Shown in pieces: positions 55,094 through 64,000 of a DNA stretch of 64,000 nucleotides (position 1 is the stretch's first letter; every line of letters begins with the position of its first letter). The position numbers and the translations under genes are program-made. Source of the stretch: Nocardioides sp. BGMRC 2183 (GTDB taxonomy: Bacteria; Actinomycetota; Actinomycetes; Propionibacteriales; Nocardioidaceae). The stretch covers positions 310,001 to 374,000 of the forward strand of contig VSSA01000001.1 of the NCBI GenBank assembly GCA_008123405.1, read 5' to 3'. A model generated the notes under the pieces. It was not told where the DNA came from, made no database searches, and worked only from the letters and a program-made list of their open reading frames with translations.

Positions 55094-56605
55094 ATGAGCG
55101 TGCGTCGGGTGATGGGCACCGAGGTCGAGTACGGCATCTCCGTGACCGGCCAGCCGGCGGCGAACCCGATGGTCGCGTCGTCGCAGGTGGTCAACGCCTA
55201 CGCCGCGGCCACCGTGCGGGCCCGACGCGCCCGGTGGGACTTCGAGGAGGAGTCACCGCTGCGTGACGCCCGCGGCTTCGACATGGCTCGCCAGGTGGCC
55301 GACCCCACCCAGCTGACCGACGAGGACCTCGGTCTGGCCAACGTGATCCTCACCAACGGCGCCCGGCTGTACGTCGACCACGCCCACCCGGAGTACTCCA
55401 CGCCGGAGGTGGTCACCCCGCTCGACGTGGTCCGCTGGGAGAAGGCGGGGGAGCGGGTCATGCTCGACGCCGCACGGCTGGCACAGCAGCTGCCCGGCAA
55501 CCCGCAGATCACGCTCTACAAGAACAACACCGACAACAAGGGCGCCTCCTACGGCGCCCACGAGAACTACCTGATGCGGCGTTCGACGCCCTTCGCGGAC
55601 ATCGTGCGGCATCTGACCCCGTTCTTCGTCAGCCGTCAGGTGGTGACCGGTGCTGGGCGGGTCGGGATCGGCCAGGACGGGCGCGGCACCGGTTTCCAGA
55701 TCAGCCAGCGCAGCGACTACTTCGAGGTCGAGGTCGGCCTGGAGACCACCCTCAAGCGCCCGATCATCAACACCCGCGACGAGCCCCACGCGGACCCCGA
55801 CAAATACCGCCGGCTGCATGTGATCATCGGCGACGCCAACCTGTCGGAGATCTCCGGTTACCTCAAGGTAGGCACGACCTCCCTGGTCCTGGCGATGATC
55901 GAGGACAAGTTCATCACCCCCGACCTGACGGTGGACAGCCCGGTCGCCGCCCTCCGCGCCGTCTCCCACGACCCGTCGCTGCAGCACCTGATCACGCTGG
56001 CCGACGGGCGCCGCCTGACCGCGGTGCAGCTGCAGCTGGAATACCTCGACCTGGCCCGCAAGTACGTCGAGGACCGTCTGGGCAGCGACGTGGACGACCA
56101 GACCGCCGACGTACTGGCGCGGTGGGAGGACGTGCTCGACCGCTTGGAGCGCGATCCGATGTCCTTGGCCGACCAGCTCGACTGGGTCGCGAAGCTGCGG
56201 CTGCTGGAGCAGTACCGCCAACGAGACGGGCTGGCCTGGGACGATGCCAAACTCGCCCTGATCGACCTGCAGTACAGCGACATCCGCCCCGAGAAGGGGC
56301 TCTACCACCGGCTCGTCGCCGGCGGACGGCTGCAACGCCTGCTCGGCGACGACGAGATCGCCGAGGCGGTCACCGAGCCGCCGACCCAGACCCGGGCCTA
56401 CTTCCGCGGGCGGTGCCTGGCCAAGTACGCCGACCAGATCGCCGCTGCCTCCTGGGACTCGGTGATCTTCGACATCCCGGGCAAGGAGTCGCTGCAGCGG
56501 GTGCCCACCACGGATCCGCTGCGGGGCAGCAAGGCCCACGTCGGCGACCTGATCGAGGCCAGCGGCTCGGCCGCCGACCTGGTCCGCACCCTGAGTCGCT
56601 CCTGA
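55094..56605 (+). CDS. dop: Depupylase/Pup deamidase
   Basis: 503 residues. Dop family: N-terminal [16 protein letters not shown] with the nucleotide-binding Glu residues, the Dop-specific loop region after [11 protein letters not shown] (about residues 35-75) that is absent from PafA, and [18 protein letters not shown] followed by [23 protein letters not shown] shared with PafA. It removes Pup from substrates and can deamidate Pup-GGQ to Pup-GGE. Because Pup here is already GGE, depupylation is its only required role. Confidence 0.96.
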   Translation: MSVRRVMGTEVEYGISVTGQPAANPMVASSQVVNAYAAATVRARRARWDFEEESPLRDARGFDMARQVADPTQLTDEDLGLANVILTNGARLYVDHAHPEYSTPEVVTPLDVVRWEKAGERVMLDAARLAQQLPGNPQITLYKNNTDNKGASYGAHENYLMRRSTPFADIVRHLTPFFVSRQVVTGAGRVGIGQDGRGTGFQISQRSDYFEVEVGLETTLKRPIINTRDEPHADPDKYRRLHVIIGDANLSEISGYLKVGTTSLVLAMIEDKFITPDLTVDSPVAALRAVSHDPSLQHLITLADGRRLTAVQLQLEYLDLARKYVEDRLGSDVDDQTADVLARWEDVLDRLERDPMSLADQLDWVAKLRLLEQYRQRDGLAWDDAKLALIDLQYSDIRPEKGLYHRLVAGGRLQRLLGDDEIAEAVTEPPTQTRAYFRGRCLAKYADQIAAASWDSVIFDIPGKESLQRVPTTDPLRGSKAHVGDLIEASGSAADLVRTLSRS

Positions 56606-56652
56606 CCTGTCCGCTGGGCGCGTAATCGTCGCGTCCGCGCCCGCGGTCTGGA

Positions 56653-56658
56653 TAGGCT
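56653..56658 (+). promoter_or_regulatory. -10 box of the leaderless pup promoter
   Basis: TAGGCT lies 6 nt before the pup ATG at 56665. Confidence 0.65.
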
Positions 56659-56664
56659 TCACAC

Positions 56665-56862
56665 ATGCCGCAGGAGCAGAAGCAGCCGCGCAAGGGCACC
56701 GAGGAGGAGACGACCGAGGAGGTCGCTCCCCAGAGCGATGTCGCCGAGCGCAAGGAGGCCCTCGACGACGACGTCGACGCCATCTTGGACGAGATCGACG
56801 ACGTCTTGGAGTCCAATGCCGAGGACTTCGTGAAGTCGTTCATCCAGAAGGGCGGCGAGTAG
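56665..56862 (+). CDS. pup: Prokaryotic ubiquitin-like protein Pup (GGE form)
   Basis: 65 residues: disordered, Glu/Gln-rich N-terminus, then the Arc-binding helix (ALDDDVDAILDEIDDVLESNAEDFVKSFIQKGG) and C-terminal Glu. Most mycobacterial Pups end in GGQ and need deamidation; this one is encoded as GGE and can be ligated to lysines by PafA directly. Leaderless start. The prcB gene begins at the next base after the stop. Confidence 0.97.
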   Translation: MPQEQKQPRKGTEEETTEEVAPQSDVAERKEALDDDVDAILDEIDDVLESNAEDFVKSFIQKGGE

Positions 56863-57732
56863 TTGTCCGACGCCCGCATCCCGTCCGCCTACCTGCGTCC
56901 GGGCACGTCGTCGTTCAACGACTTCGTGGCCGAGAACGCCCCTGACCTGCTGCCCTCACGGCGTGCGCTGCCCGCCGGGGAGCACGACCACCTGGCGCCG
57001 CACGGCACCACCATCGTCGCGGTCACCTTCCCCGGTGGCCTGGTGATGGCCGGCGACCGGCGCGCCACGATGGGCAACGTGATCGCCCAGCGCGACATCG
57101 AGAAGGTCTTCCCCGCCGACGAGTACTCGGTGGTCGGCATCGCCGGCACCGCCGGCCTCGCCGTGGAGATGGTCCGGCTGTTCCAGGTCGAGCTCGAGCA
57201 CTACGAGAAGATCGAAGGCACCGTGCTGTCGATGGACGGCAAGGCGAACCGGCTCTCGGCACTGATCCGGGGCAACCTCGGGATGGCGATGCAGGGCCTG
57301 GCCGTGGTGCCGATGTTCGGTGGCTACGACACCGTGCGGGGCACCGGCCGGATCTTCGGCTACGACGTGACCGGCGGGCGGCACGAGGAGTCGTCGTACT
57401 TCACCGTGGGGTCGGGCTCGCTCTTCGCCCGTGGCGCACTGAAGAAGCTCTACCGCCCCGATCTGACCCGCACGGAGGCAGTCAGCGTGTGCCTGCAGGC
57501 GCTCTACGACGCCGCCGACGACGACTCCGCGACCGGCGGGCCCGACCTGACCCGGCGGATCTTCCCGGTGGTCCGGGTGGTCACCGCCGAGGGGGGCGTG
57601 CGCATCGACCAGGCGGAGATCGCGGCGCTCGCCGACCAGGTGGTGGGCGGCCGGATGGTGCGGCCCGACGGCCCGCTGGCGCCGCTGGACGGACCTGATG
57701 CCGGGACTGACGACACGGGGGCGGGCCGATGA
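56863..57732 (+). CDS. prcB: Proteasome beta subunit
   Basis: 289 residues from a TTG immediately after the pup stop. A 48-residue propeptide precedes the catalytic Thr49 in HG-TTIVAV; other active-site elements are D65 region (GDRRATMGN) and K81 region (RDIEKVFP). The C-terminal ~25 residues are a disordered extension. It forms the inner rings of the 20S core with PrcA. Confidence 0.96.
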   Translation: MSDARIPSAYLRPGTSSFNDFVAENAPDLLPSRRALPAGEHDHLAPHGTTIVAVTFPGGLVMAGDRRATMGNVIAQRDIEKVFPADEYSVVGIAGTAGLAVEMVRLFQVELEHYEKIEGTVLSMDGKANRLSALIRGNLGMAMQGLAVVPMFGGYDTVRGTGRIFGYDVTGGRHEESSYFTVGSGSLFARGALKKLYRPDLTRTEAVSVCLQALYDAADDDSATGGPDLTRRIFPVVRVVTAEGGVRIDQAEIAALADQVVGGRMVRPDGPLAPLDGPDAGTDDTGAGR

Positions 57733-58541
57733 GTACCCCGTTCTACGTCTCACCCGAACAACTGATGAAGGACCGGGCGGACTTCGCCCGGAAGGGCATC
57801 GCCCGGGGCCGTTCCCTGGCCGCCGTCCAGTACGCCGACGGCGTGCTGCTGGTGACCGAGAACCCGTCCCAGGCGCTGCACAAGGTCTCCGAGCTCTACG
57901 ACCGGCTCGCCTTCGCTGCGGTCGGGCGCTACAACGAGTTCGAGAACCTGCGGATCGCCGGCGTGCGGCTCGCCGACATGCGCGGCTACGCCTACGACCG
58001 ACGTGACGTGACCGGGCGCGGCCTGGCCAACGCCTACGCACAGACGCTCGGCACTATCTTCTCCAGCGGCGGCGAGAAGCCGTACGAGGTGGAGATCTTC
58101 GTGGCCGAGATCGGCGACACCGCCGCCGAGGACCAGATCTACCGGCTCACCTACGAGGGCCGCGTCGCCGACGAGCACGGGTTCGCGGTGATGGGCGGCG
58201 ACGCCGACACGCCTGCGGCGTACCTGACCGAGCACTACGTCGCCGGTGCCTCGCTCGATGCTGCATTGCGGGTGGCGGTCGCGGCACTGGGGCACTCCAG
58301 CAGCGAGGACCGGGTGATCCCGGTGGAGGACCTCGAGGTCGCCGTGTTGGACCGCACGCGGGTCCAGCCGCGGAAGTTCTCCCGGATCCTCCCCGCCCGG
58401 CTGGCCGACCTGCTCGGCGAGCGCGGCACCCCGCGACACGCCGCGGAGCCGGTCACCGCCGACGCGCCGCCGGCCCCGGAGACCGGAGACGGTGCCGCGA
58501 CCGACGGCGACGACGAGCCTCCGGTGGCGCCGCCGGTCTGA
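57729..58541 (+). CDS. prcA: Proteasome alpha subunit
   Basis: 270 residues with a 4-nt overlap with prcB (ATGA). The N-terminal [26 protein letters not shown] is the alpha-subunit gating segment; the fold continues with [28 protein letters not shown]. The C-terminus is a disordered Ala/Pro/Glu-rich tail. It forms the outer rings that dock the Arc QYL tails. Confidence 0.96.
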   Translation: MSTPFYVSPEQLMKDRADFARKGIARGRSLAAVQYADGVLLVTENPSQALHKVSELYDRLAFAAVGRYNEFENLRIAGVRLADMRGYAYDRRDVTGRGLANAYAQTLGTIFSSGGEKPYEVEIFVAEIGDTAAEDQIYRLTYEGRVADEHGFAVMGGDADTPAAYLTEHYVAGASLDAALRVAVAALGHSSSEDRVIPVEDLEVAVLDRTRVQPRKFSRILPARLADLLGERGTPRHAAEPVTADAPPAPETGDGAATDGDDEPPVAPPV

Positions 58542-58579
58542 CCACGGAACTTCTGCGGCCCGAGCAGCCATCGCGGGTC

Positions 58580-58585
58580 TAGTGT
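58580..58585 (+). promoter_or_regulatory. -10 box of the leaderless pafA promoter
   Basis: TAGTGT lies 6 nt before the pafA ATG at 58592. Confidence 0.55.
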
Positions 58586-58591
58586 TGGCGC

Positions 58592-59953
58592 ATGGACCGC
58601 CGGATCTTCGGGATCGAGAACGAGTACGGCGTCACCTGCACCTTCCAGGGGCAGCGACGTCTCTCACCCGACGAGGTGGCGCGCTACCTCTTCCGCAAGG
58701 TGGTCAGCTGGGGCCGCTCCAGCAACGTCTTCCTGCGCAACGGCGCGCGGCTCTACCTCGACGTCGGGAGCCACCCGGAGTACGCCACCCCGGAGTGTGA
58801 CGACGTGGTCGACCTGGTCACCCACGACAAGGCGGGGGAGCGGGTGCTGGAGGGTCTGCTCATCGACGCCGAGCAGCGGCTCCGTGACGAGGGCATCACC
58901 GGCGACATCTACCTGTTCAAGAACAACACCGACTCCGCCGGCAACTCCTACGGCTGCCACGAGAACTATCTGGTCGGTCGAGCCGGCGAGTTCAGCCGGC
59001 TGGCCGACGTACTGATCCCGTTCCTGGTCACCCGCCAGATCATCGTGGGCGCCGGCAAGGTGATCCAGACCCCCCGCGGTACGTCGTACTCGGTCAGCCA
59101 GCGAGCCGAGCACATCTGGGAGGGCGTCTCCAGCGCCACCACCCGCTCCCGCCCGATCATCAACACCCGCGACGAGCCGCACGCCGACGCAGAGAAGTAT
59201 CGCCGGCTGCACGTGATCGTCGGCGACTCCAACATGAGCGAGACGACCACCCTGCTCAAGGTCGCCTCCTGCGACCTGGTGCTGCGGATGATCGAGGAGG
59301 GGGTCGTGATGCGCGACCTCACCCTGGAGAACCCGATCCGCGCGATCCGGGAGATCTCCCACGACGTCACCGGCCGGCGCAAGGTGCGGCTGGCGAACGG
59401 CCGCGAGGCCAGCGCGCTGGAGATCCAGTCCGAGTACCTCGCCAAGGCGCGCGACTTCGTGGACCGCCGAGCGATCTCCACTCCCACCATCGAGCGGGCC
59501 TTGGACCTGTGGGAGCGAGGGCTGAAGGCGGTCGAGTCCGACGACCTCGGTCTGGTGGACCGGGAGATCGACTGGGTGATCAAGTGGAAGCTGATCGAGC
59601 GCTACCGTGCCAAGCACGGACTGCCGTTGAGCCATCCACGGATCGCGCAACTCGACCTCGCCTACCACGACATCCACCGCGGCCGCGGCCTCTACTACCT
59701 GCTGGAGAAGCGCGGTGCGGTCGCACGAGTCACGAGCGACCTCAAGATCTTCGAGGCCAAGTCGGTCCCGCCGCAGAACACGCGGGCGCGGCTGCGCGGT
59801 GAGTTCATCCGTACCGCCCAGGAGCGGCGGCGCGATTTCACCGTCGACTGGGTCCACCTCAAGCTGAACGACCAGGCCCAGCGGACCGTGCTCTGCAAGG
59901 ACCCGTTCCGAGCCCAGGACGAGCGCGTCCAGCGGCTGATCGACGGGATGTGA
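58592..59953 (+). CDS. pafA: Pup ligase
   Basis: 453 residues: [19 protein letters not shown] with the catalytic Glu residues that bind Mg-[21 protein letters not shown] and [23 protein letters not shown], followed by the C-terminal PafA domain ([20 protein letters not shown]). It joins the C-terminal Glu of Pup to substrate lysines after phosphorylating its side chain. Paralogous to dop but without the Dop loop. Confidence 0.96.
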   Translation: MDRRIFGIENEYGVTCTFQGQRRLSPDEVARYLFRKVVSWGRSSNVFLRNGARLYLDVGSHPEYATPECDDVVDLVTHDKAGERVLEGLLIDAEQRLRDEGITGDIYLFKNNTDSAGNSYGCHENYLVGRAGEFSRLADVLIPFLVTRQIIVGAGKVIQTPRGTSYSVSQRAEHIWEGVSSATTRSRPIINTRDEPHADAEKYRRLHVIVGDSNMSETTTLLKVASCDLVLRMIEEGVVMRDLTLENPIRAIREISHDVTGRRKVRLANGREASALEIQSEYLAKARDFVDRRAISTPTIERALDLWERGLKAVESDDLGLVDREIDWVIKWKLIERYRAKHGLPLSHPRIAQLDLAYHDIHRGRGLYYLLEKRGAVARVTSDLKIFEAKSVPPQNTRARLRGEFIRTAQERRRDFTVDWVHLKLNDQAQRTVLCKDPFRAQDERVQRLIDGM

Positions 59954-59983
59954 CCACCCGCTGCCGACCTTTCGGAGCATCGG

Positions 59984-59989
59984 TAAGGT
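59984..59989 (+). promoter_or_regulatory. -10 box of a leaderless promoter (FKBP lipoprotein)
   Basis: TAAGGT lies 6 nt before the GTG at 59996. Confidence 0.55.
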
Positions 59990-59995
59990 TTCCGC

Positions 59996-61009
59996 GTGCT
60001 CGACCACCGCTCTCGCCTGCTGACCCGTCCGGCCGCCTTCGTGCTGGTGCCGACCCTCGCTCTCGGCCTCGCCGCCTGCGGCGACGAAGCCTCCGAGGGT
60101 GCCGAGGGGTTCGACGCCGTCTCCGTCTCCGGTGACTTCGGCACCACACCCGAGTTCGACTTCTCCGACCAGCTGGTCTCCGGCGACGCCGAGGAGAAGG
60201 TGCTGATCGAGGGCGAGGGCGCGGCTCTCGCGGAGGGTGACCAGGCGCTGGTCAACCTCACCGTTGCCGACGGCTTCTCCGAGGAGGTCGTGATCGACAC
60301 CTACAGCGACACGATGCCCGGCTTCCCCCTCGAGATCGGCGGCGAAGGCACGGAGCCGCAGGCGGCCGGCGACCTCTTCGCCGACTACGTCAGTGGTCTG
60401 ATCGAGGAAGGCACTACGGTCGGCACCCGGGTTGCGGTCACCGTCGGCGTGGACGAGGCGTTCCCGGACTACGCCACCGCGTTCACCGACTACGCCATCG
60501 GCAACCAGGACGGCCTGGTCATCGTGGCCGACGTGAACGGCATCGTCGCGGACGGGCCCGACGGGAAGAAACAGCAGGCGCCGGCGTGGGCGCCGACGAT
60601 CGTGGAGAAGAAGGGCGTCCCCAGCTCGCTGGACTTCGACGGCACGCCCCAGCCGAGCGGCAAGCTCCGGGTCGCGACCCTGATCAAGGGCGATGGCGCA
60701 GTCGTGGAGAAGGGCACCGCCGCGGTTGTCGACTATCTCGGTCAGGTCTACCAGGGCGACAAGCCCTTCGACGAGAGCTTCAGCTCGGATCGGACGCTCG
60801 CTGCAGCGGTCGGCAAGGACGTCGAGCAGTTCACCTCCAGCGTGGCCTCCGTGATCGACGGCTGGAGCCAGGGCCTCGAGGGCGTCGCGGTCGGCAGCCG
60901 GGTGCTGATCGAGATCCCGCCCAGCCTCGGCTATGGCAAGAAGGCTCAGGACGGGATTCCCGCCAACTCGACGCTCTACTTCCTGGTCGACGTCCTCGGC
61001 GTCGCCTGA
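59996..61009 (+). CDS. FKBP-type peptidyl-prolyl isomerase lipoprotein
   Basis: 337 residues from a leaderless GTG. Lipobox LAAC at about residue 24. Two FKBP-like units: an N-terminal one (~50-170) that looks degenerate, and a C-terminal one (~230-337) with the typical AVVDYLGQVYQGDKPFDESF, VIDGWSQGLEGVAVGSRVLIEIPPSLGYG and NSTLYFLVDVLGV. It probably assists folding of exported proteins at the membrane surface. This gene between pafA and pafBC is usual in actinobacteria. Confidence 0.9.
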   Translation: MLDHRSRLLTRPAAFVLVPTLALGLAACGDEASEGAEGFDAVSVSGDFGTTPEFDFSDQLVSGDAEEKVLIEGEGAALAEGDQALVNLTVADGFSEEVVIDTYSDTMPGFPLEIGGEGTEPQAAGDLFADYVSGLIEEGTTVGTRVAVTVGVDEAFPDYATAFTDYAIGNQDGLVIVADVNGIVADGPDGKKQQAPAWAPTIVEKKGVPSSLDFDGTPQPSGKLRVATLIKGDGAVVEKGTAAVVDYLGQVYQGDKPFDESFSSDRTLAAAVGKDVEQFTSSVASVIDGWSQGLEGVAVGSRVLIEIPPSLGYGKKAQDGIPANSTLYFLVDVLGVA

Positions 61010-61067
61010 GCGCCGCGCCCAGAAACTCACGGGCACCGGCTACGCGGCGTCGGGCAGAATCGGCTCC

Positions 61068-62042
61068 ATGCCCGCTGCCAAGAGCGAGCGTCTGCTCAAT
61101 CTGCTCATCATGCTGCTGGTCCAACGACGACCGGTGCCCAAGGAACGGATCCGGGAGCTTCTCTACCCCGACTCCGCGCCCGACGCGTTCGAGAAGATGT
61201 TCGAGCGCGACAAGGAGGAGCTCCGCGGCCTCGGGGTGCCGATCCAGGTGGCCCCGGTCGACAGCTACTTCGACGACGAGCTCGGCTATCGCATCCCGGC
61301 CGACGACTTCGCGCTGCCCGAGGTCACGCTGACCGCCGAAGAGGCCTCGGTGGTCGCCCTCGCCACCCGGGTCTGGGAGCACGCCACCATGGCGCAGGCG
61401 ACCACCGACGCTGTCCGCAAGCTGTCGGCCGCCGGCGTCGCGGTCGACCTCGCGCCCCTGGACATCGCCCCGCCCCGGATGGTCGCCGACGAGCCGGCAT
61501 TCGCTCCCTGCTGGCAGGCCGTGTGTGAGCGCACTGCGATCCGATTCGACTACCGCCGCCCGGACGAGGAGCAGCCACGGCGACGCCACGTGCAGCCGTG
61601 GGGCGTGGTGCGCAGCTCGGGCCGCTGGTACCTGGTCGGGCACGACGTCGATCGGGGTGCCGAGCGGGTCTTCCGGCTCGACCGGGTCACCGGCACGGTC
61701 CGACGCGCCGGCCCCCCGCACGCGTACGACGTACCGCCGGACACCGATCTGCGCGAGACCATCCGCCGGTTGGCGCCGCCGCCCGGCGCGCAGCGTGCGG
61801 TCCTCCTGGCCCGGCCTGACAGCGGTCACAGCTTCCGGCGACGGGCCGTCGCGGTGACCCACGGCGTGACCGGACCGGACGGGCGGCGCGACTGGGACCG
61901 GGTCGAGCTCGAGCGGCCCTCGCGCGGCCTGGTCGACGAGGTGCTCTACCACGGCTCCGACGTGGTGCTGGTGGAGCCGGAGCGCTTGCGGGAGCAGATC
62001 GTGCGGCGCCTCTCAGCGGTGGTCGGGGCGGTGGTCGGATGA
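61068..62042 (+). CDS. pafB: DNA-damage response regulator PafB (WYL domain)
   Basis: 324 residues from the ATG at 61068. N-terminal winged HTH (RLLNLLIMLLVQRRPVPKERIRELLY), a WCX-like N-terminal region, and the WYL domain (IRFDYRRPDEEQPRRRHVQPWGVVRSSGRWYLVG) that binds ligand or single-stranded nucleic acid. PafBC is the RecA-independent activator of DNA repair genes in mycobacteria. A frame open farther upstream starts inside the FKBP gene and is not supported. Confidence 0.94.
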   Translation: MPAAKSERLLNLLIMLLVQRRPVPKERIRELLYPDSAPDAFEKMFERDKEELRGLGVPIQVAPVDSYFDDELGYRIPADDFALPEVTLTAEEASVVALATRVWEHATMAQATTDAVRKLSAAGVAVDLAPLDIAPPRMVADEPAFAPCWQAVCERTAIRFDYRRPDEEQPRRRHVQPWGVVRSSGRWYLVGHDVDRGAERVFRLDRVTGTVRRAGPPHAYDVPPDTDLRETIRRLAPPPGAQRAVLLARPDSGHSFRRRAVAVTHGVTGPDGRRDWDRVELERPSRGLVDEVLYHGSDVVLVEPERLREQIVRRLSAVVGAVVG

Positions 62043-63082
62043 CCAGCCGCAGCGCGACCAGGCCCGCACCAGGCGCGCGGGACCAGGTGGCACGACTGCT
62101 GACGCTCGTCCCGTTCCTGCACCAGCGTTCGCAGGTACGTCTCGGTGAGGCTGCTGACCTGCTCGGCACCACGCCCGACCAGGTGCTGGGCGATCTCCGG
62201 GTGCTCTTCATGTGCGGCCTGCCCGGTGGCCTGCCCGACGACCTGATCGACGTCGACCTCGACGCGCTCGAGACCCCCGACGGCGGTCCGCTCGCCGATG
62301 GGCTGATCCGCGTCGAGAACGCCGACTATCTCTCCCGGCCGCTACGGCTGAGTCCGACCGAGGCCTCCGCGGTGATCGTTGCGCTGCACACCCTGCGCTC
62401 CGGCTCCACGCCCGAGGTCGCGGCCCTGGTCGACCGGGTGCTCGCCAAGCTCGAGGTGGCGGTGAGTGCCAGCGCGGAGGTGCGCAGCGTCAGCGTCGCC
62501 ACCACGCCGGACGAAGCGGCGGAGGTGGCGCTGGCCGCGCAACTCCAGCGTGCCGCCGAGGAGGGGCGCCAGGTCCGGCTGACCTATCACGTGCCGTCGC
62601 GCGACGAGCTCTCTGAGCGGGTGGTCGACCCGCACGGCGTGGTGACCACCGGCCGGTTCAGCTATTTGGACGCGTGGTGCCATCTCGCCGACGACGACCG
62701 ACTCTTCCGACTCGATCGGATCACCGAGGCCGACGTCCTCGACACGCCGCGGCGCACGCCTCGCCGCGCTCCGCGCGACGTGAGCGACGGCGCGTTCGAC
62801 CAACGCGGTGAAGAGGGCGCCGTGCTGGCCACCCTGCGTTTGGAGCCGGAGTCGACCTGGGCCATCGACTACTACCCGATGAAGGCGGTGCGGCCGCAGC
62901 CGGACGGCACGGTCGAGGTCGACATGCTGATCTCCGACCCGCGGTGGCTGGATCGCCTGCTGCTCCGCCTCGCACCTGGCGCCGCGGTGGTGGCACCCCA
63001 GGAGTTCATCCAGACTTTCACGACCAGCGCGCAGCGGACCCTGGCTCTCTACCGCGGCGGGCAGCGTACGATGGAGTCATGA
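62039..63082 (+). CDS. pafC: DNA-damage response regulator PafC (WYL domain)
   Basis: 347 residues, 4-nt overlap with pafB. The same plan as PafB: HTH (RLLTLVPFLHQRSQVRLGEAADLLG), WYL (VRLTYHVPSRDELSERVVDPHGVVTTGRFSYLDAWCH) and a C-terminal WCX domain. It forms the PafBC heterodimer with the product of the preceding gene. Confidence 0.94.
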   Translation: MTSRSATRPAPGARDQVARLLTLVPFLHQRSQVRLGEAADLLGTTPDQVLGDLRVLFMCGLPGGLPDDLIDVDLDALETPDGGPLADGLIRVENADYLSRPLRLSPTEASAVIVALHTLRSGSTPEVAALVDRVLAKLEVAVSASAEVRSVSVATTPDEAAEVALAAQLQRAAEEGRQVRLTYHVPSRDELSERVVDPHGVVTTGRFSYLDAWCHLADDDRLFRLDRITEADVLDTPRRTPRRAPRDVSDGAFDQRGEEGAVLATLRLEPESTWAIDYYPMKAVRPQPDGTVEVDMLISDPRWLDRLLLRLAPGAAVVAPQEFIQTFTTSAQRTLALYRGGQRTMES

Positions 63083-63132
63083 CCGCGAGGTCTCCACACG
63101 CACGTCGTCGATAGCGAGAGTTGGTCCCCCCA

Positions 63133-63411
63133 ATGTCGATCCCGAGCCCTGTCTCCCTCATCGGTATGCCTCAGGGCGCCGAATGGCTGGTGATCCTGGC
63201 GATCGTCGTCCTCGTCTTCGGTGCCGCCAAGCTGCCCGACCTGGCTCGCGGCACCGGTCAGGCGCTCCGCATCTTCAAGTCGGAGACCAAGGGGCTGCGC
63301 GATGACGACGACGCCGACCAGAAGCCCGAGAACACCGCTGAGCTGACCGGCTCCGAGGAGCCCGCCGAGGGCGAGATCGTCGAGCCCCGCCGCGACACCA
63401 ACGCCGGCTGA
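63133..63411 (+). CDS. tatA: Sec-independent translocase protein TatA
   Basis: 92 residues from the ATG at 63133 (TTG at 63121 or ATG at 63166 are alternatives). One membrane helix (AEWLVILAIVVLVFGAAKLPDLARGTG) with the FG hinge, then an amphipathic helix (QALRIFKSETKGL) and an acidic tail. It polymerises to form the twin-arginine export pore. Followed by tatC 36 nt downstream. Starting at 63166 would fit the usual length of the segment before the helix better; undecided. Confidence 0.9.
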   Translation: MSIPSPVSLIGMPQGAEWLVILAIVVLVFGAAKLPDLARGTGQALRIFKSETKGLRDDDDADQKPENTAELTGSEEPAEGEIVEPRRDTNAG

Positions 63412-63447
63412 GCCGGCGCGAGCCGTCCCCGCACCCACCCTCGCTGA

Positions 63448-64000
63448 ATGTCCCTGTCCGGAGTCGTCCAACTCTTCGTCGGCCGTCCGGTCCACCCCGT
63501 CGGAGACGACGGACGGATGGCCCTCTCCGACCACCTTCGGGAGTTGCGCGCGCGCATCCTGAAGAGCGCACTCGCCCTCACCGTCGGCTTCTTCGTCGCC
63601 CTGGTCTTCTTCGACCCCATCTTCGCGCTCGTCGAGGGCCCCTACACGACCGCCCAGGAGGCGCTCGGCGCCGACACCACCCAGGCCACCACCAGCGGCG
63701 TCGGCGGTCCGCTGATGCTCTACCTGAAGCTGTGCGGCCTGACCGCGCTGATCGCGACCAGCCCGTTCTGGCTCTACCAGATCTGGGCCTTCATCCTGCC
63801 CGGGTTGCACGCCAACGAGCGGCGCTGGACCCGGATCTTTGTCTCGATCGCCGGCCCACTCTTCATCGCCGGGGTCGTGCTGGGCTACCTCACACTGCCC
63901 AAGGGCCTGGAGATCCTGATCGGCTTCAACCGCGACGAACTGCTGAACCTGGTCGACTTCAACGACTACCTCTCGTTCTTCAGCCGCACCCTGCTCGTCT
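63448..64000 (+). CDS. tatC: Sec-independent translocase protein TatC, 5' part
   Basis: The frame is open to the window edge, giving 184 residues. The ATG at 63448 precedes a ~23-residue hydrophilic stretch; a second in-frame ATG at 63517 begins MALSDHLRELRARI, the standard TatC N-terminus, and is the alternative start. Membrane helices with the family motifs PFWLYQIWAFILPGLHANERR and GVVLGYLTLPKGLEIL follow. The receptor for twin-arginine signal peptides. Confidence 0.93.
   Translation, partial: MSLSGVVQLFVGRPVHPVGDDGRMALSDHLRELRARILKSALALTVGFFVALVFFDPIFALVEGPYTTAQEALGADTTQATTSGVGGPLMLYLKLCGLTALIATSPFWLYQIWAFILPGLHANERRWTRIFVSIAGPLFIAGVVLGYLTLPKGLEILIGFNRDELLNLVDFNDYLSFFSRTLLV

Noticed and set aside
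58664-61036. 790-codon minus-strand frame opposite pafA and the FKBP gene
   Set aside because: Shadow of two well-supported genes; the translation shows no domain.

Overview
The window reads as chromosomal DNA of a high-GC actinobacterium, most likely Nocardioidaceae (Nocardioides-like). This is inferred from very high GC, mycothiol synthesis (mshC), a Pup-proteasome locus (arc, dop, pup, prcBA, pafA, pafBC), an Mce lipid-import operon, frequent GTG/TTG starts, and many starts preceded at 6-7 nt by a TAGnnT -10 box with no Shine-Dalgarno (leaderless genes). No database search was possible; family calls rest on motifs I can read. No rRNA, tRNA, CRISPR array or prophage was seen.

Layout. 1-9.9 kb is conserved core: the end of a histidine-phosphatase-like gene, a DUF3090 protein, a kinase-like protein, mshC, a GNAT acetyltransferase, a PAC2 protein, metH behind a probable SAH riboswitch, and an APP1-type phosphatase. 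10-27 kb is an accessory island. It holds a PucR-type regulator cotranscribed with a catalytically dead P-type-ATPase-like membrane protein, a DUF6907 protein, three small XRE regulators that share one operator, and a second PucR-type regulator. Beyond these lie three secreted RCC1-like proteins, three secreted six-cysteine proteins and two membrane coiled-coil proteins. The last three kinds form a tandemly duplicated module (six-Cys gene <-, RCC1 gene ->, coiled-coil gene <-), with an IS481-type insertion in the middle and a collapsed third coiled-coil gene elsewhere. A 20-bp dyad (CTTGT-N10-ACAAG followed by a CCGGG-like tail) recurs upstream of both PucR-type genes, all three RCC1 genes and the secreted gene preceding the mce operon, always in the same orientation relative to that gene. 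This is the best candidate here for an undescribed regulon and cell-surface system.

28-40 kb is one mce operon: a fused ATPase-permease, a second permease, six MCE proteins, two Mce-associated proteins and a transglycosylase-like protein lacking the expected catalytic Glu; nearly all junctions overlap by 1-4 nt. 40-43.5 kb holds an SDR oxidoreductase, a secreted beta-propeller, a ParE-type toxin-antitoxin pair and a HAD phosphatase. 43.6-49.7 kb is a complete dipeptide/oligopeptide ABC importer.

49.7-64 kb is core again: a RecB-like nuclease, a site-2 protease, a tRNA m1A58 methyltransferase, then the Pup-proteasome genes, an FKBP lipoprotein, pafBC, tatA and the start of tatC. Dop and PafA handle Pup, which here already ends in GGE; Arc unfolds pupylated substrates for PrcBA; PafBC is a DNA-damage transcription activator. 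A 163-bp near-palindromic element sits just upstream of dop and supplies part of its promoter.
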